This document shows positions 32,171 to 45,419 of a stretch of 64,000 nt of DNA, one piece after another. The notes under the pieces are model-generated. The model saw nothing but the letters and a program-made list of their open reading frames with translations, had not been told where the DNA came from and did not search any database. Positions within the stretch are counted from its first letter, which is position 1; every line of letters begins with the position of its first letter. The stretch spans positions 784,968 through 848,967 of the forward strand of contig MBPM02000026.1 in the NCBI GenBank assembly GCA_001695595.3, read 5' to 3'. Origin of the DNA: Plasmopara viticola (taxonomy: Eukaryota > Oomycota > Peronosporomycetes > Peronosporales > Peronosporaceae). Position numbers and translations under genes: made by a program.

Positions 32171-35100
32171 GTCTTCGTATCTATGGCTCCATATGTCGCA
32201 CTTAAGTAGCAAAACATCGGTGTATGAGAAGGACTTACAGCGCCGGTGAGAGCAGCATAACAGTCTTTTGACTTAAACGTTTGCGGAAACCCATGCGCAA
32301 GTTTGTGGGAGCGGCGACGATACACCGACCGCGTGATCGTAGTAGTTTTTGGCCAAAAAACGAAGGGGCGGTTACCAGCTTGTTGACGCAGCGATAAATC
32401 AGTGAGGAGCCCGAGACCGCCTTCGATTGGCATAGGCAACGAAACCTAAGTCGCCTGCGGTGGACTCGCCAGAATCGTGGTCGCTGATTGCGACTTCAAA
32501 CCGGCAAGCTTCAGCAGGAAGCCAAAAATGACTCGGCCGTCCACCGCTTGCAGCGTAAAAGCGTCTACCATTAAGCCAGCAGGAAAAAATAATGACGTAT
32601 AACACATCTAGTGGCGGATAACTTTCACCTCCTCGAAGTACGGGGCCGAATAACTAGAGCGGTCGAGGACGAGGGCTCTAATCGGTGAAGATGACGTCAT
32701 CGGAGGTAGATTGGGTACAAAGAAAGAAGAATTTCGGCCCTGGGCTGCCACTGACACACTACTGGATACTTCTCGATCATCACATCGGTTCTTACGTCGA
32801 TAACGGCTTGACATGCGGCAAAAAGATGCGTACGGTAGCAGCACATTTAGTGGCACCTGAACGAGGTAGTGTCTTGTTCTGCTGCACGTCCACAGGGAAG
32901 TCGAAATCTGAGAAATGGTTTTGCGAAGAGGCGCACTACTGATAAGCAAGGCATCGGGGACCTCGTGCTACGGAAGCCATACAGTACGGTTACCGGACAG
33001 CAGTGGTCCGGCAGCATGCTTCGGCACGATTTTTGTCTGGAGATCCAACCTTTGTAACCAGTCGTAGATCTTGTCGCTACTCATACTCATCACGATTTGC
33101 CTGAGATCCACATAGTAGATGCAATTGTAGGCGCTATACGGCTTTTGACCCATGAAGGATATTGTCGTATTGCTAAGCTTAGTTGAAGGTCAAAGTTGGT
33201 GCCGGTAATGCGTATGACGTGATTCTGTACGACATCGATGGCGCAGATGGAGCTCGAAACGAAAGCCTGCATCTGGAATTGCGCCTCTCGGCTGATCACA
33301 TCTATGACCACGGGCGTGCCAAATTCGCGGGAGATCTGAGGCGCGGGTATCTACAGCAAAAATCTCGACGTCTTCAAGGATGCGCGCTGGATGTACCTGT
33401 TGTATCGCGATGCAGCAAAGATCCTGTATAGATGCATCACGCTCCCGCGCATCAGTATACGCTGGGAAGAATTCTTCAGTCAAGATGAAGCAAGCAAGGT
33501 AAGAGACGGTTTTTGGTAAACTAAGCGCGTGGTGGTGGGTATCACGGGTGATGGTTACGTATGGGTGAACCTCGACGACGGAGCGGACACCATCACTAGA
33601 ATGATGGAGCGGGTGTCGGCAGGTTCGGCGAAAGATTTGGGCGACGGAGTGTAGGCGGCAAATTGAAAATTGAAAAGGGCGATTTTAGTCAAAATGGAAG
33701 TCCAAAACTTCACGGAGAGCGTACTAGTCTTAACTTGAGATAAAAGCAAAAACTAGCTCACGCCGACTAGTTGATGTGCGAGGAGGGTGCTGCGCTATAT
33801 CGTACTTGAACTACTATTACGCCTATTGGAGTGTGAGCGCACGTTTTGATATTACCTTGGTGATATTGGCAGCGACAATTTTGCATTATTGGACCACGCA
33901 AACTTAGTTGTGTCTCTATAGGGTCTGTGCATGTACGAAGGGGGAGGTTAATGGACAGGGTACAAAAAAGGCTTCGGGTTCTGCATACCTTCAACATAAG
34001 GGCGCGATCGAGGCGAGCGCGATGGGCTATGAAATAAGTATTGGAGTTGAGGCTTAAAGTACATCACACTGGCGGTTTCGTGACCAGCTGCAACGTTAAG
34101 TACTACAACTGCAAAAATAAGGCTAGTTTACACTGACCAAATTATGTGACTTAAGTGTTTGCAAGAAAGTGTCTGCTTCCCTTAGTTAAAATACATTATC
34201 TCCTGGCAACACTCGGGCTTGCTTGGTAATGACGAAGACGAATCTCCTGAAGGTCTTGCAATCGTGTTGGGCAGACGAAGTCGGTATGAGCTTGTGGTGA
34301 CTGGAAAACAAAGAAGTCGATGGCTGATTGTACCCGCTGGTCTCGGAAGATGACAAGCATGTATCGCAAAAGCGGTTACTCACAAAATCGATGTAATTTT
34401 GCGGCCGCGGAAGAAAACAACTAAATCAGTTTCACGCAATAAAGTTCATGAAGCTTGTAAAGTGTACGTGTTAGTGTACCCGCCGGTCTCAAAAGATGAA
34501 GGACAGGCAAAAACGGTTCCCCTCGAACTATAAGTAACCTGGTATTCGCGCGAGGAATTTAAAAAAATAAGTCTCGCATCCCGATTAAGGAATGAAGGCT
34601 GAAAGTACAATAAAGCTCATGCATCTTCTAAATGTTATAAAGCGTGAAAGCGTTGTAAAGTTTAAAACGTGAAAGCGCAATAGAGATTACAGAACTATAA
34701 ATTGCAAAAAGGGTAAAGAGCGCAATAAAATGTAACAAAGCTTATAAAGCTTATAAGCCGTATTTTTGTAGAGGTGTAGAATTGTCGAACATTGCGATCT
34801 CCGCGAACAATAATAATTCCGCTTTAGAAAGTCAGGTCAGGTGCCAGTAGCCGCAGTAATTTTAGCTTTAGTAGTAAATATTAAGGTTGTTGCAATTAAA
34901 AGGCTAGTAGTTGGAATCATGTTCTTAGCATTCGGTCCGTCCAGGCTACCTCTGCCATTGATTTCGTATAATGTTGAGCCAACACAACACGAGACTTCTT
35001 GTCTATCTTTAAGACTTTCATACCAATCCTTTAATAGCAAGGTAAGCCGCACAAGGAGGTACCCAGTTCGATCTCGTAAAATGCAGCCAGAGACAGCCAG

Positions 35101-35555
35101 CGTTGGTGGACGAGCAATTGCGTGACTTCCGTACCCAAAAATGGGCGCGTGCAAGTCGAGTGGTCTGGACGCTACTGACCGAGAAAGGCCAGTGCAGGAT
35201 GCTGAAAGCTTTCCAATCCATTGGAAATGCACTAGAGATAACTTAGTCCTAGCATTTGATCTCGAAAGCTTTATGCAGAATCGCTAATTCTTTTGACTTA
35301 TTTCGGAGCACTTGTACGGTTTCCTAGTATGTGGCCAGACCTCTTTTATGATGGCGTTCTTCCCAAACACGTACACTAACGGACGCGGAGCTAGAAATGC
35401 GAGTAATTGGACAAGTATTATAAGCAACTTTCGTTCTGATATGATCAATTTTACGACTTACTGCAGTTTTTTCTTCCTATTTTTAATTCTTAAGCAGTTC
35501 AACACCATCTAAATAGTAGATTTATCAGAAGTCTGTCCTCGTAAAATATCAAGAG
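32171..35555. other. Gene-poor stretch, possibly decayed repeat
   Basis: Many overlapping short frames occur on both strands between 32.2 and 33.7 kb with locally higher GC, suggesting an old mobile element, but no domain is clear. From 34.6 to 34.8 kb the sequence is low-complexity, with recurring GTAAAG and AAAGCTTATAA. No host gene is recognised. Confidence 0.4.
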
Positions 35556-35635
35556 CTTGGTGTGGTAGTTCCGAACATTGTGAATAGTTGACATTCTTGG
35601 TGTGGTAGTTCCGAACATTGTGAATAGTTGACATT
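35556..35635. repeat. Exact tandem duplication of 40 bp
   Basis: Two perfect adjacent copies of a 40-bp unit that begins CTTGGTGTGGTAGTTCCGAA and ends GTTGACATT (35556-35595 and 35596-35635), followed by CTTGT. Being perfect, it is recent or an assembly duplication. Confidence 0.9.
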
Positions 35636-36132
35636 CTTGTGGATATCCTAACATCGGCTTTTATGGTGATGCTTTGTCAATTGTGGGCTTTCGTTCAATT
35701 CAGAGCAAACATCACCTATCAGCTATTGTTGACTGCAGTAAATGTCTTTGATAACACTATTTGCATGCTGTAGACGCAGTCGCCGATTCCAAAAATGTAC
35801 CAAAATTGATAAGCAAGATATAAAGCATAATCGACATCCTGCATTATGTTGATTGTTTTGTTTACGGATTACGCACAACAACTTTAGTAAGCGCAGTGAA
35901 GTCATCGATCGTTAGGCACGCAATGCTGCATTGTTTAAGCTATGCTTGCGTCAGGACCTTTTTTCTCCGCTGTGCACTGCAAGCCTAATAATTATATAAT
36001 CTTTTTGCCTCCTTCAAAAACGAAATGCTTCTTCAACCAGTGCTTTATATTCGACACAACACATCACACGCCGGATATACGACGCGATCGACTGAGAAGA
36101 CAATGTAGCTTTTTCTTACAGCTCTGCTTGCT

Positions 36133-36472
36133 TGGTGTTTATCCTAAGAGATTTAAGCTACCGGAAACCACGCGCTAGGACTAAGCTATCTCTATCGCTC
36201 TATCGCGGGATGATGGTAGCAATCCAACCTATATTGGGACCAGGTTCCTTCCTCTCATTACAATATGGGGCTTTTTCGGTCAGTGGGGCGTGCCCCACTC
36301 AACCCTTTTATTACCCAATTGGGCGCGGCAGTCACACACTCGGGTGTGATGGCTCGTCCACTTTAAGTGACTTATCTCCGGTTGCCTATTGGTATCGAGC
36401 CAGAAATCTCCTGGTCCTGGGTTGAACGGCCAACCGCTCGAGCCACAGGGTCGGTGGTGTTCATCCTAAGAG
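36133..36472 (-). mobile_element. tRNA-derived SINE with 18-bp target duplication
   Basis: Body 36151-36454 (304 bp), minus orientation. It is flanked by TGGTGTTTATCCTAAGAG (36133-36150) and TGGTGTTCATCCTAAGAG (36455-36472), 17 of 18 identical. The 5' end reads GACCCTG then a pol III A box TGGCTCGAGCGGTTGG (36445-36430). A B box GGCTCGATACC (36401-36391) starts 44 nt after the A box, exactly tRNA spacing. The cloverleaf is otherwise degenerate, so this is not a working tRNA gene. A non-coding body of about 230 bp follows, ending GTAGCTTAAAT. No pol III terminator was looked for beyond the duplication. Confidence 0.7.
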
Positions 36473-36924
36473 CGAATGACTTACAAGCACCACTGATAGA
36501 TACGAAATTGAGTCATCCGCGAAGTTTTGCGCGTTATCATAATCTTTTAAATTTACATTTTTCCGATACGAAATATCGATCTCAAAATGTTGCTCAAAAT
36601 CAAATATGACCTTTTTATATAGTCAGCAACTATCCCACACTCACATGTTCATAAAATCATTGTGTTTGCGGTAACAGCTCGCGGTACCTCCGTCATATGA
36701 TACCACAGAATAGAAAAAGTAGGTTAGCCTTTCACAAATCAGTGCGAATAACGCCGGCTCTCCATCGTCATTTTGAGATCGACTACCGGACCGTGTGCGA
36801 CGACAGACTTCCGTTGATCTTCTCGGAACGATTCAGAACACGTCAATTACCAAGGCACTGCCTGGAGAAGGGCTTGATCACGCTTAACTTATCGGCAGAA
36901 ATTACCTTTGGAAACGGCTGAGAG

Positions 36925-39900
36925 ATGCCGTTCCCGTCGTCTCGGTGCGTCGTATCTCTAACAAGGTCCACAATATCCGTCTCATATTAATTCTCCATTC
37001 CAGCAGTCCAAGCGTAGATGGACGCACGTGTAAGCCTTCCTTTTTAGTACCTCCTACTGTGGGCTCAAGTGCTAGTAAAACCAAGACGACGCGAGCGTCA
37101 CTGTCGCCCGGGTTCAAGCGTCCTTCCACGAGACTGCAATTTCCCGTCGGCTTTAGTAATCAAACCCTAGAACAAACCCTTCCGATCAAAACAAAAGGTT
37201 TGCCAGTCATATCACAACCAGTAGCAGCGGCTTCGAGCTTTGTAGCGTCAAGTCATTCGGAGACCCATTCCGATAATATCCGCGTTTTGCTTCGTATTCG
37301 ACCATCGTCGGGCACAGATCGCCAAAAAGCGATTGAAGTAGCGCCGGATCAACGTGGCGTGACGTTGGCGCCGTCCTCTCAACAGGAGAAACGTTTTAGC
37401 TTTGATCGCGTCTTTAGTGAGACGTGTGACCAGGACGAAATATTTCAGGAGGCAGGTCGCGTAGCAGTCGAGAATACGATACAGGGGTACAATGGTAGCA
37501 TCTTTGCCTATGGGCAAACAGGATCAGGAAAGTCGTTTACAATGCTTGGAGGAACGACTTCGACAGCGCAGGAACTGCGGCGCTCACCGTCACGTGGCCT
37601 GACCCCCCGTATTTTAGATTATTTGTTCTTGCGTCTAGCAGAAGTGGCGAGAGAACGCAACGCGGCATTTTACGACGGACAAGATCAGGAACTTGCACTG
37701 CAGTATACAATAGCATGCTCGTATTTGGAAATTTACAATGAAAAGGTGTTTGATTTACTGGAACCGAGTGGCTCTATTGCTGCACAGCAGCCTAAAAGTC
37801 TTCGGGAAGATCGAAACAAAGAAGTATATGTCGATCAATTGCGGGAAGTTGATGTGGAGAGTGAAGAAGAAGCGTTGACAATGCTACAGCTTGGCGCCCA
37901 GAACCGGCATATCTCGTCAACGGATATGAATCGTGAAAGTTCGCGTTCCCACGCCGTTTTTTCCGTTAAAGTGGTGGTAGTAGAGCGCACGTCTACGGGT
38001 GTGAAGCGTACACGACGTTCTCGATTGCATTTGGTGGATCTAGCAGGAAGTGAGAAGCAGCGACAGACGCGTGTTCAAGGCAAGCGATTAAAAGAGGCTG
38101 CACAAATTAATAAGTCGTTGTCAGTGCTTGGCAACGTTATCATGGCCCTAGTCGACGTAAGCAACGGACAAAAGCGACATGTCCACTACCGCGACTCTAA
38201 GCTCACCTTTCTTTTGCGTGATGCGCTGGGAGGTAATGCTATCACAAGTATTGTCGCGACCATTGCACCTGAAGAGAAATATTTTGCGGAAACGTTGAGC
38301 ACGCTCAAATTTTCTCAGCGTGCAAAGTTTATTAAGAATAGAGCTATCCAGAACGAAGATGCTGACTCACTGGTGCCAGTGTTAAAGGAACAAATTGAAA
38401 AGTTGATGCAAGAGATTGCGACTTTGCGTAGCTCCGAAGGCATGAGCAGCTCCGTTTCTCACGCTGCCTTACCTCCTGTGGATGCATTGAAAGATGAGCA
38501 TGTAAAGACGGTTGCTGAGGCTGCAGGAGCGACTTTTTCTCTCGAAGGAAAGAAGCAAAACCGGTGGGAGCCGGCGTTAGAAATCATGCAAAAGCTGCTG
38601 CGCGCAAGTGGAGCTTTGGCCCCTATTGATGTGGTGGAAGTAAATGGAAATGAACCGCAACAACAAGAGCGTGGCATGGTGGAAGTCCGTTGCGATCGTC
38701 TGGAGATGCTGCTTTACCGTATGATCTGTCGCATTGAGGAGTACAAAGAGGTGACATTTGATCCCCATCGACACAAGTACCATCGAAGGCCACAGCAGCT
38801 AAAGCCAAGTAAGCTGCCAGCTCCACGAATGTCGAAGCTTCCTGCACCAAAGCGTTACACTGGTGCTGCTGCGCGTACCCATCATGGAGACAACCAGGAG
38901 CACTCTGCAGCTGACGATGACACGACGCTTCCAGCCGTGGAAAAGCGTGAGCGCGAGTTGCAAAAGAAGATTCAAGATCAGCAATATCAAATTGAAGAGC
39001 TCTTGCGGCGATCGCAAGAAGCAGAGTCAGAAAATGATCTCATCCGGCACGAATTATGTGATCTACTCGAGTGGAAGGCGTTCGTTGAAGAAGAGCGACG
39101 TCGGGTGAGTGATGCCGTGCCGATGGCTTTGCAGCAGGAAAGCGAAGAGGAAGAACAAGAGACGCCGATTCTCGAAGCGTCTTGTATACCCAGCGAAGAA
39201 ATGCAGGAGATGCAGGAATTGCTCGACGTGTACCGTTCGCTCTTTGACGAAATTACGGAGCTGACGTATATAAAAAGACCAATGCTATGCGTTCCGCCGA
39301 GCCCAAAGTCGGGATCGTCAGTGGTCACCGACTCCAATTCGACGTGCTTCGCGTCGGGTGATGAGGACGAAGCCGGGGACGATTGTATGTCAGTGGATGG
39401 CTTTGATGCAAGTGAAGACGGTGACGGCGGAGGCAGTGATACTTACCGTGAGATTCATCGTGTAAGTGCACTGGGCTCGCGTTTGAGGCGACAGCTTGAT
39501 CTCTACCAAGACGCGATTCAGCGCCTCGAAAAGGAGCTGCAAACCTCACAGGACGAGCTTGAAACATCCAGTGCTGCTACGAAATTTGCTGAATTTCAGC
39601 TTCGGCAGTTGCGTACTCTGGCAGCAGATGAAGAAATGAAGCAGACTCAGGCTGAGAACGAGTGGCGTGCGAAATATGAAGAGTTAGAGCAAACAGTGCG
39701 CTCTCAACGCAACGAAATTTGTCAGGTGTTGGATGAAAAGGTAGCAGAAGATGCACGTGCTTTGAAATGCGAGCATGAGACACTTTGGTGTGCAATCGAG
39801 CGCCTTGAGGCCACTTTATGCAGCAGCAGTGAGTTTAAAGAGAGCGAAAGCAATAAAGAACAGCTTGTGAGTGCTCGTCAAGCTGCACAAGAGCGCATCG

Positions 39901-40175
39901 AAGAGCTTGAGCGAGAAATGAATGCGTTTCAAGCGACCACTCCGTCTTTAGCGATAACGAAGGGAACCAGCGACAAGGCACCTCTTCAGCTCCAGGCATT
40001 ACTGGATCAAGCTCTGGAGGCCAATGCAAAGCTCTTAGCAACAGTGCGTGACCTGCAATATAAGCGCCAACGAAGTGGGGTCAACCTTCAACTTGTCTCG
40101 TCTTTACTAGCAGCGGCTGCGAAGGACGATATTCATGCGGACAGTACAAGAAATGTTGGCAAAGCCGATAATTGA
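36925..40175 (+). CDS. Kinesin motor protein, N-terminal motor with coiled-coil tail (kinesin-12/KIF15-like)
   Basis: A 20-bp first exon (36925-36944, MPFPSS plus two bases of an Arg codon), a 59-bp intron (36945-37003, gtgcgt..ttccag) and exon 2 37004-40175 give 1063 residues. Exon 2 alone has no ATG before the motor, which supports the small first exon. The motor domain spans about 97-450. It has P-loop GQTGSGKS (177-184), switch I NRESSRSHAVF, switch II DLAGSEKQ, and YRDSKLTFLLRDALGGN. About 600 residues of tail carry several coiled coils and an acidic stretch (SGDEDEAGDD). Motor sequence and N-terminal position fit the kinesin-12 group; the subfamily is an inference. The cell role would be microtubule-based transport or spindle work. 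Confidence 0.88.
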
Positions 40176-40560
40176 CTTATTTTTCGTGAAGTTGCCTCAT
40201 TGTAGCTTTCTTAAGTTGGAGTTGACACTTTATGTGCTCAGGGAGAAGACGAGGAAGTTGTTAAAGTACTTAATAAGTGATTTTAAGAACACGTTGGATT
40301 CAGACGGTAGAGGCCTGTGCTATCTGGATTTGAAGAATGCACGATTGACCACAATCTTTCACATTTTGCTCAGACAAACAGCGACCTCCATCGAAATGGA
40401 CAACGCTTGAATGAAAATTCACAAAGCTTTGCACGGTTTGAGGGATTTGTTGAAATGTTGACACCAGTCAGTGTGTCTTTCTCATTGGTATTCAGCGACG
40501 CTGTTGGTTTAGTATTGTTAGAGATGGGTTAATTAAAAAGTTTAAAACGTATTGTACTAC
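40176..40560. other. Intergenic between convergent kinesin and USP genes
   Basis: No gene is seen. It holds the two 3' regions, whose stops lie 385 bp apart. Confidence 0.5.
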
Positions 40561-43500
40561 CTACAGAGCATATCGAACAACATTATGGGGTGACAGTGTC
40601 CGGCGCTTATAAAATAACACGTAGGCAGCATCCGTGACAACGTCCCCCAAAGCAATTTCAGACACTTTTTCGTCGTCAAAGCGGAACCAGAGCTCGGTAC
40701 ACTGAACATCACTATTGCCTTTGTTCGATTGAAAAAGTGCTGAGCTCTCTGGAAAGTCCTTATCGTAGCGACAACAAGCAGTGTAATGACCTCGTGTGAG
40801 TCCACCAACGTGATTAGCCACCGCGTAGAGATCGTAGACTGACAACTTTCATTTTGATGCCCCATCCACTTCGAAAAATCAAGACCTTGAAGTGGAAAAT
40901 CAACGAGTGCGCGAACCTTTTGATTATGCTGGTTCTCAAGGTACTGAAAGCGCTTTAGCTGAACCATAACCAAGTCCGGTAGCCGCCAAATTGCAGATGA
41001 CCGTGTGCCTTCGCGAGGAACGTTACAGCGCTCGCAAACCCAGTGGTCCTCCAGCGAAATCACTTCTTCACGCATTAAAGCGTCCATACACTTGGTCAGT
41101 GGTATAGCGTACATGGGTGGACTGTCGTCATCGTTTTCTAGCGCTGGGTCTTCTGACCCGTCTTTCAATTCTTCGGATCTTGTACCAGCCTGAAGAGCAG
41201 CACGCAAATCTGAGTCTGTTTTAGCAGCCTCTGCTACGTCATCTGGCACGACTTCTGGAGCTCGAACTTCGTTACTTGAGTAGTCACAGCAATTGACCCA
41301 ATCCAAAGCTAGTACGCTTCGTGACGAAAAGTGCTGAAGCAGCTCGCTTGAATCCATAGGTAATGGCTCACCACGCTCGTTTGTAAGATCATCAAGATTA
41401 ACGACGCGGACTTCATACGGCAATACCGTCAGCTTGCAGTCTTCGCGACCAACAGACTCATAACTATCATTAAATCCTCGCCAAAACCGAGCAGTTTGAA
41501 GTAAAAGTGCGTGATGCATATCCTTGGCAGTTTTGTCGGAAGCAATCGTGACAAAGAGCGGCGTACCAAACGCTTTGAACGACAGTCGTTCGCGTGCATT
41601 TTCTGAGTTGGGCTTTTGCAAGCTTGTCGATTCGCCTTTGATAAAACGATCACCACCACTAGTTTGCCCGGCTTCTGACGCCGAAATTGAAGATGACACG
41701 TAAGCAAAGCGATGTACGACTTGTACCTCAAATACGTCGGGCGCCTTTGCCGAGCATTTTGACACCAATTGTAGTCGTTTGGTCTTCCAGTCCCGTGCTG
41801 TGAACCACTTGTTCCATTTCCTGCTATATGCATCAAAGTGAACGCATACACGAAAATGGTCCCCATGAGTTGTGCCTTCTTTTTTTTTGCAGCTGACTTC
41901 AATGACCGTACCCAGATGCCATGCATTGTGGTTGTCCCGCGCACCAACACGTGATCCCACTCGAAGTTCGAAAAAGGTTTGAGCCTTTTCAGCTACAATC
42001 GTATTTGCATCACTAGAATCAAAAGTAGCTTTGTTAAAATACTCAACGACTGAAGCTGGAACAACAGGTATTTCCGCAAGTGTCCAAGCACGTTCGTACG
42101 CAGCGAGCGAGCCAGGTACAAGTGTTGCTAACTTGTCGACAGCCTCGTTATTTTCAAAAATTCGATTAATTCTATGTCGACGTAGTTCAACCAGGAGAAA
42201 TCGGCTTCCACAACCATGACCGTGCGCAGCTGCGATGCGATCGCATAACACTCCCACATTACTTCCTCGGCGAAGCCAGAACCCTCGCTGGACGATTTGC
42301 GAAGGCATGTCTAACTCCTGATCACCACCTGGAAAATTTTGCGCTTGCAGCAAGACGCTCACTTCAATACGCACAAATTTCAAATCGGGTATGGGCAAGC
42401 TGAAAAAGAGATGTGGATCGAATGTGTACTTGCGCTCACCACAAGTACCGCACAAAGTCTCACTTCTCATTTGGCCATGAAATAGGTCCACGACCACGGA
42501 AGAGTTCACACTTGTGTACTCGCGCCAAGCTGCATCGCCTTGATCCTCATCGGATAGTGACTTAATTGCTTTAAAGTAAACTTGCCGATTTTCGTCCTCG
42601 TCAGCCGCACCCGTAAAATGACCAAAGCTTAGACATCTCGAGCTCTTCCTTTGGATTGCATCATCAACATGAAGTTTTGTTGTTCGGCAGCCTTGATTAA
42701 GGTCTTCATGCAGACAATCGAGCAAAGCAACCATAAATTCATGTGCATCATATTGACGTGTCTCTTCAAAGTGGCGACGAACACGGGTAAACTCGTCTCG
42801 AAAGTGGCTGGGAACCAAGTAACCTCGGTCCTGCTCTCGCCAAACAGAATTTTGTAGCTGGGCGTACGCCGTCGCCACAACACCACGACTACCCAAAGAA
42901 TTCTTCTTGTTTATTTTATCTTCAAAACGGTTAGAAAGAAAATACTCGCGAAAGACCGGCGAGTGAACAAAGCACTGAAGCGCACTGTTCATATAGCAAG
43001 TATTTCCCAAGTTTACAAGCCCAGTCGCTCGCAGGCCATTATGCTGGACTAGTCTTCCGCGATACAGTCTCGATGCTTCCATGTGTAAAGCAAAATTTGC
43101 GAGGACTCGTACCGAGCCAGCATGTGCATAATGTGTCGATGTGCTAGTGGCGACCTCCTGTTCAGCAGCTAAACTTTCACGCAGCGTCTTCCAGTCTCCT
43201 GTCCTTGCAAACTTAGTAAGACTGGATTGTGGACAGCAGACGAAGTCGTTGCCTACAGGTTGCAGCATAGTTACGGTGAACAGTCTTCTCGGAAATATAT
43301 TAGCAAGGCTAATTCGTCGACGTTGTTGTACATCGCTTTGTGGATCCTCAAGCATGTCTAATGCTCGAAAATCCACCAGTAACTCTTGCGCACTGGTTAT
43401 TCGCAATTCTTCAAGAGTCGCAGATGGGGCGTCGAGGTTGCATTCGAGACGCACCCACGACTGAAGACGGCGACGACGTAACCAAAGAGTAATTTCTTTT

Positions 43501-45098
43501 GCATTGACACAAGGAAAGATGCCCATACGATGCACAATCTCTTTTACAGTTGTAGAACGAGGCAACAGGAACCGCCGTGCGTACAAGAGATACACGTGCC
43601 GTGAGTCATGCCGAGCCAGGCGTATTTGAAGTGCTATCGGATACAATTCTACTTGTAATCGTTGTAGCACTTGATCGATCCTTGATGTTGATACTGATGT
43701 ATTATCTGCACAACTATTTTCGTCTCTTTCTCTCGGTGGCATTTCATCTACATCAGATATAACGACGTCTAAGATTTGACGCGGAAACTCGGGTCCACCA
43801 CCGTAAACTTGCACCAGACGCTTCCAAACGATAGGAGATACAAGAACAAAGTCTTCATTTTCCTTTAGACAAGGTCGGAGCGTTCCAAGCCGCTCGTTTG
43901 CACAAATGTCGCTATTAGCGATGGGTCCTGGACGACTTTGGCACTCCACATTATGTGTTGACTGCTTTTGCATCGTCGTCTGTTGTTCCTGTTCTTCCCC
44001 TGATTCCTGTCCTGGTAAATCACTGTTGCTTTGACTTAACTGGTTCGGCGTAGAAAGGAGATCACCGCGATAAAAATGTACATAGTTCCGCCATTGACGC
44101 CACCAGCTACATGACACGACGTACGCCATGTCACCAGCTTTCCACCGCGTATTTTCCACTTCCTGCACAACTGTCTCCTCACTCAGCAGTGTATTTATCA
44201 CATCGAAAGGTTTCAATAGCACACGCAGCGCGTGCACACCGAGTTCGCAGTCCATTTTCTCGCAAAATTTTTCTTGAGTTACTTGATGCTGATCATTCCC
44301 TAGTATAAGCGTCGTCAGTGACGCCACTAAATCATACCCCAGCTCCGTTTCTACTTTGCTGCCACCTCCAAGCTCTGCAACGGTTATCGCCAGCAATTTT
44401 ACGTCTACATGGCTCAATATAGCCTCGCTCTTATCTCCTTGGAACCAAGTGAATGCCAACTCTGCTATCTCCCGAACGGACAAGCTCCTAGCCTGCTTGA
44501 CTTTGGCCAACATCTCACACAGCTCTTCAAACTCAATTTTGCCGGTATTATTAGCATCGAAAGCTCGATACAACGCACGTTGCGCCCCTCTGGACGTGCG
44601 CCGTAACATCGGAAAGAGCCCTACAAATTGCCGTCTCGAATCGAGCCGCAGCCTCATGTCGACAGACCGACTATGATGAAATTGCTTATTGCGCACCAAC
44701 ATCGAGTCTACTTGTGTCTTGAGAATCTCGAGACTGGCAACGGACGGCGGTGTGACAGACGTTGTAGTCGCGCTGGAGCTCGCGGAATAGCAGACGCCTG
44801 AACGCGTTGCTTCGTCGATGCGATGAGAACGTTGAGAATACGAAGATTCAGATTGCACAGACGACCCAACATGGTTATTCCTCACAGCAATTTGTACGAG
44901 TTCGCGCAACGCAAAAAGCTCAGGAAGACTCCAAGAATCCAACAGCCGCGTGCGCGCGGCTTGCGATCTGTGTGCGGCGGCCGCGGGACTTGCACAAACA
45001 GATATACCACGGCGTTTTTGAGTCAACGCTCGACGATATCGACGCGAAAAGAAGCGACGTATCGAGCCGCCACCACGGGGAGAGGACGTGGCGTGCAT
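40561..45098 (-). CDS. USP32-like ubiquitin-specific protease with EF-hand and DUSP, one run-length frameshift
   Basis: Deubiquitinating cysteine protease of about 1512 residues. The N-terminus is basic. An EF-hand region has the loop DANNTGKIEFEE (about residue 180). A DUSP domain (RWKAGDMAYVVSCSWWRQW) comes next, then a ubiquitin-like stretch. The catalytic domain follows: the Cys box GLVNLGNTCYMNSALQCF has its cysteine at residue 701; zinc pairs are LCGTCG and VCERC; the His box is GGLTRGHYTACC near the end. EF-hand, DUSP and USP in this order is the USP32 layout. Between Cys and His boxes lies a long insert with a Tudor/chromo-like segment (VGARDNHNAWHLGTVIEVS). The His-box frame (40845-40561) is one base out from the main frame at a TT run near 40846, so 40845-40561 must be joined to keep the catalytic His. 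ATG 45098. Confidence 0.85.
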
Positions 45099-45419
45099 TA
45101 AGATGCGATCTGCTGCTAAGACAAGTATTTGAGTTGTGGAAAGTCAATAATTTTGCATGTGCGGTCCAAGACGCAGCTCCTATTACTTAATATCTAGATT
45201 GGGTGCTAATTAAGATTACAACCTCAATTTGAGGATGTAAAACAATACGTCCGTTCTATTCTAAGTGTCTCACCGGGACGTTATATATAGAGCGGCAGCT
45301 GCAAAAGTACATGTGTTGATGCTGAATTAATATTATTGTGTAAGACATGCCAATAATCAAAACGCTATGTTAGCACAGCTTCCTAAACCATCACTCTTCG
45401 ATTGCGCACTGAGCGACGC

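Noticed and set aside
36385..36455. Possible functional tRNA gene
   Set aside because: A and B boxes fit, but T-arm and acceptor stems do not pair and the unit lies between target duplications; called as a SINE.
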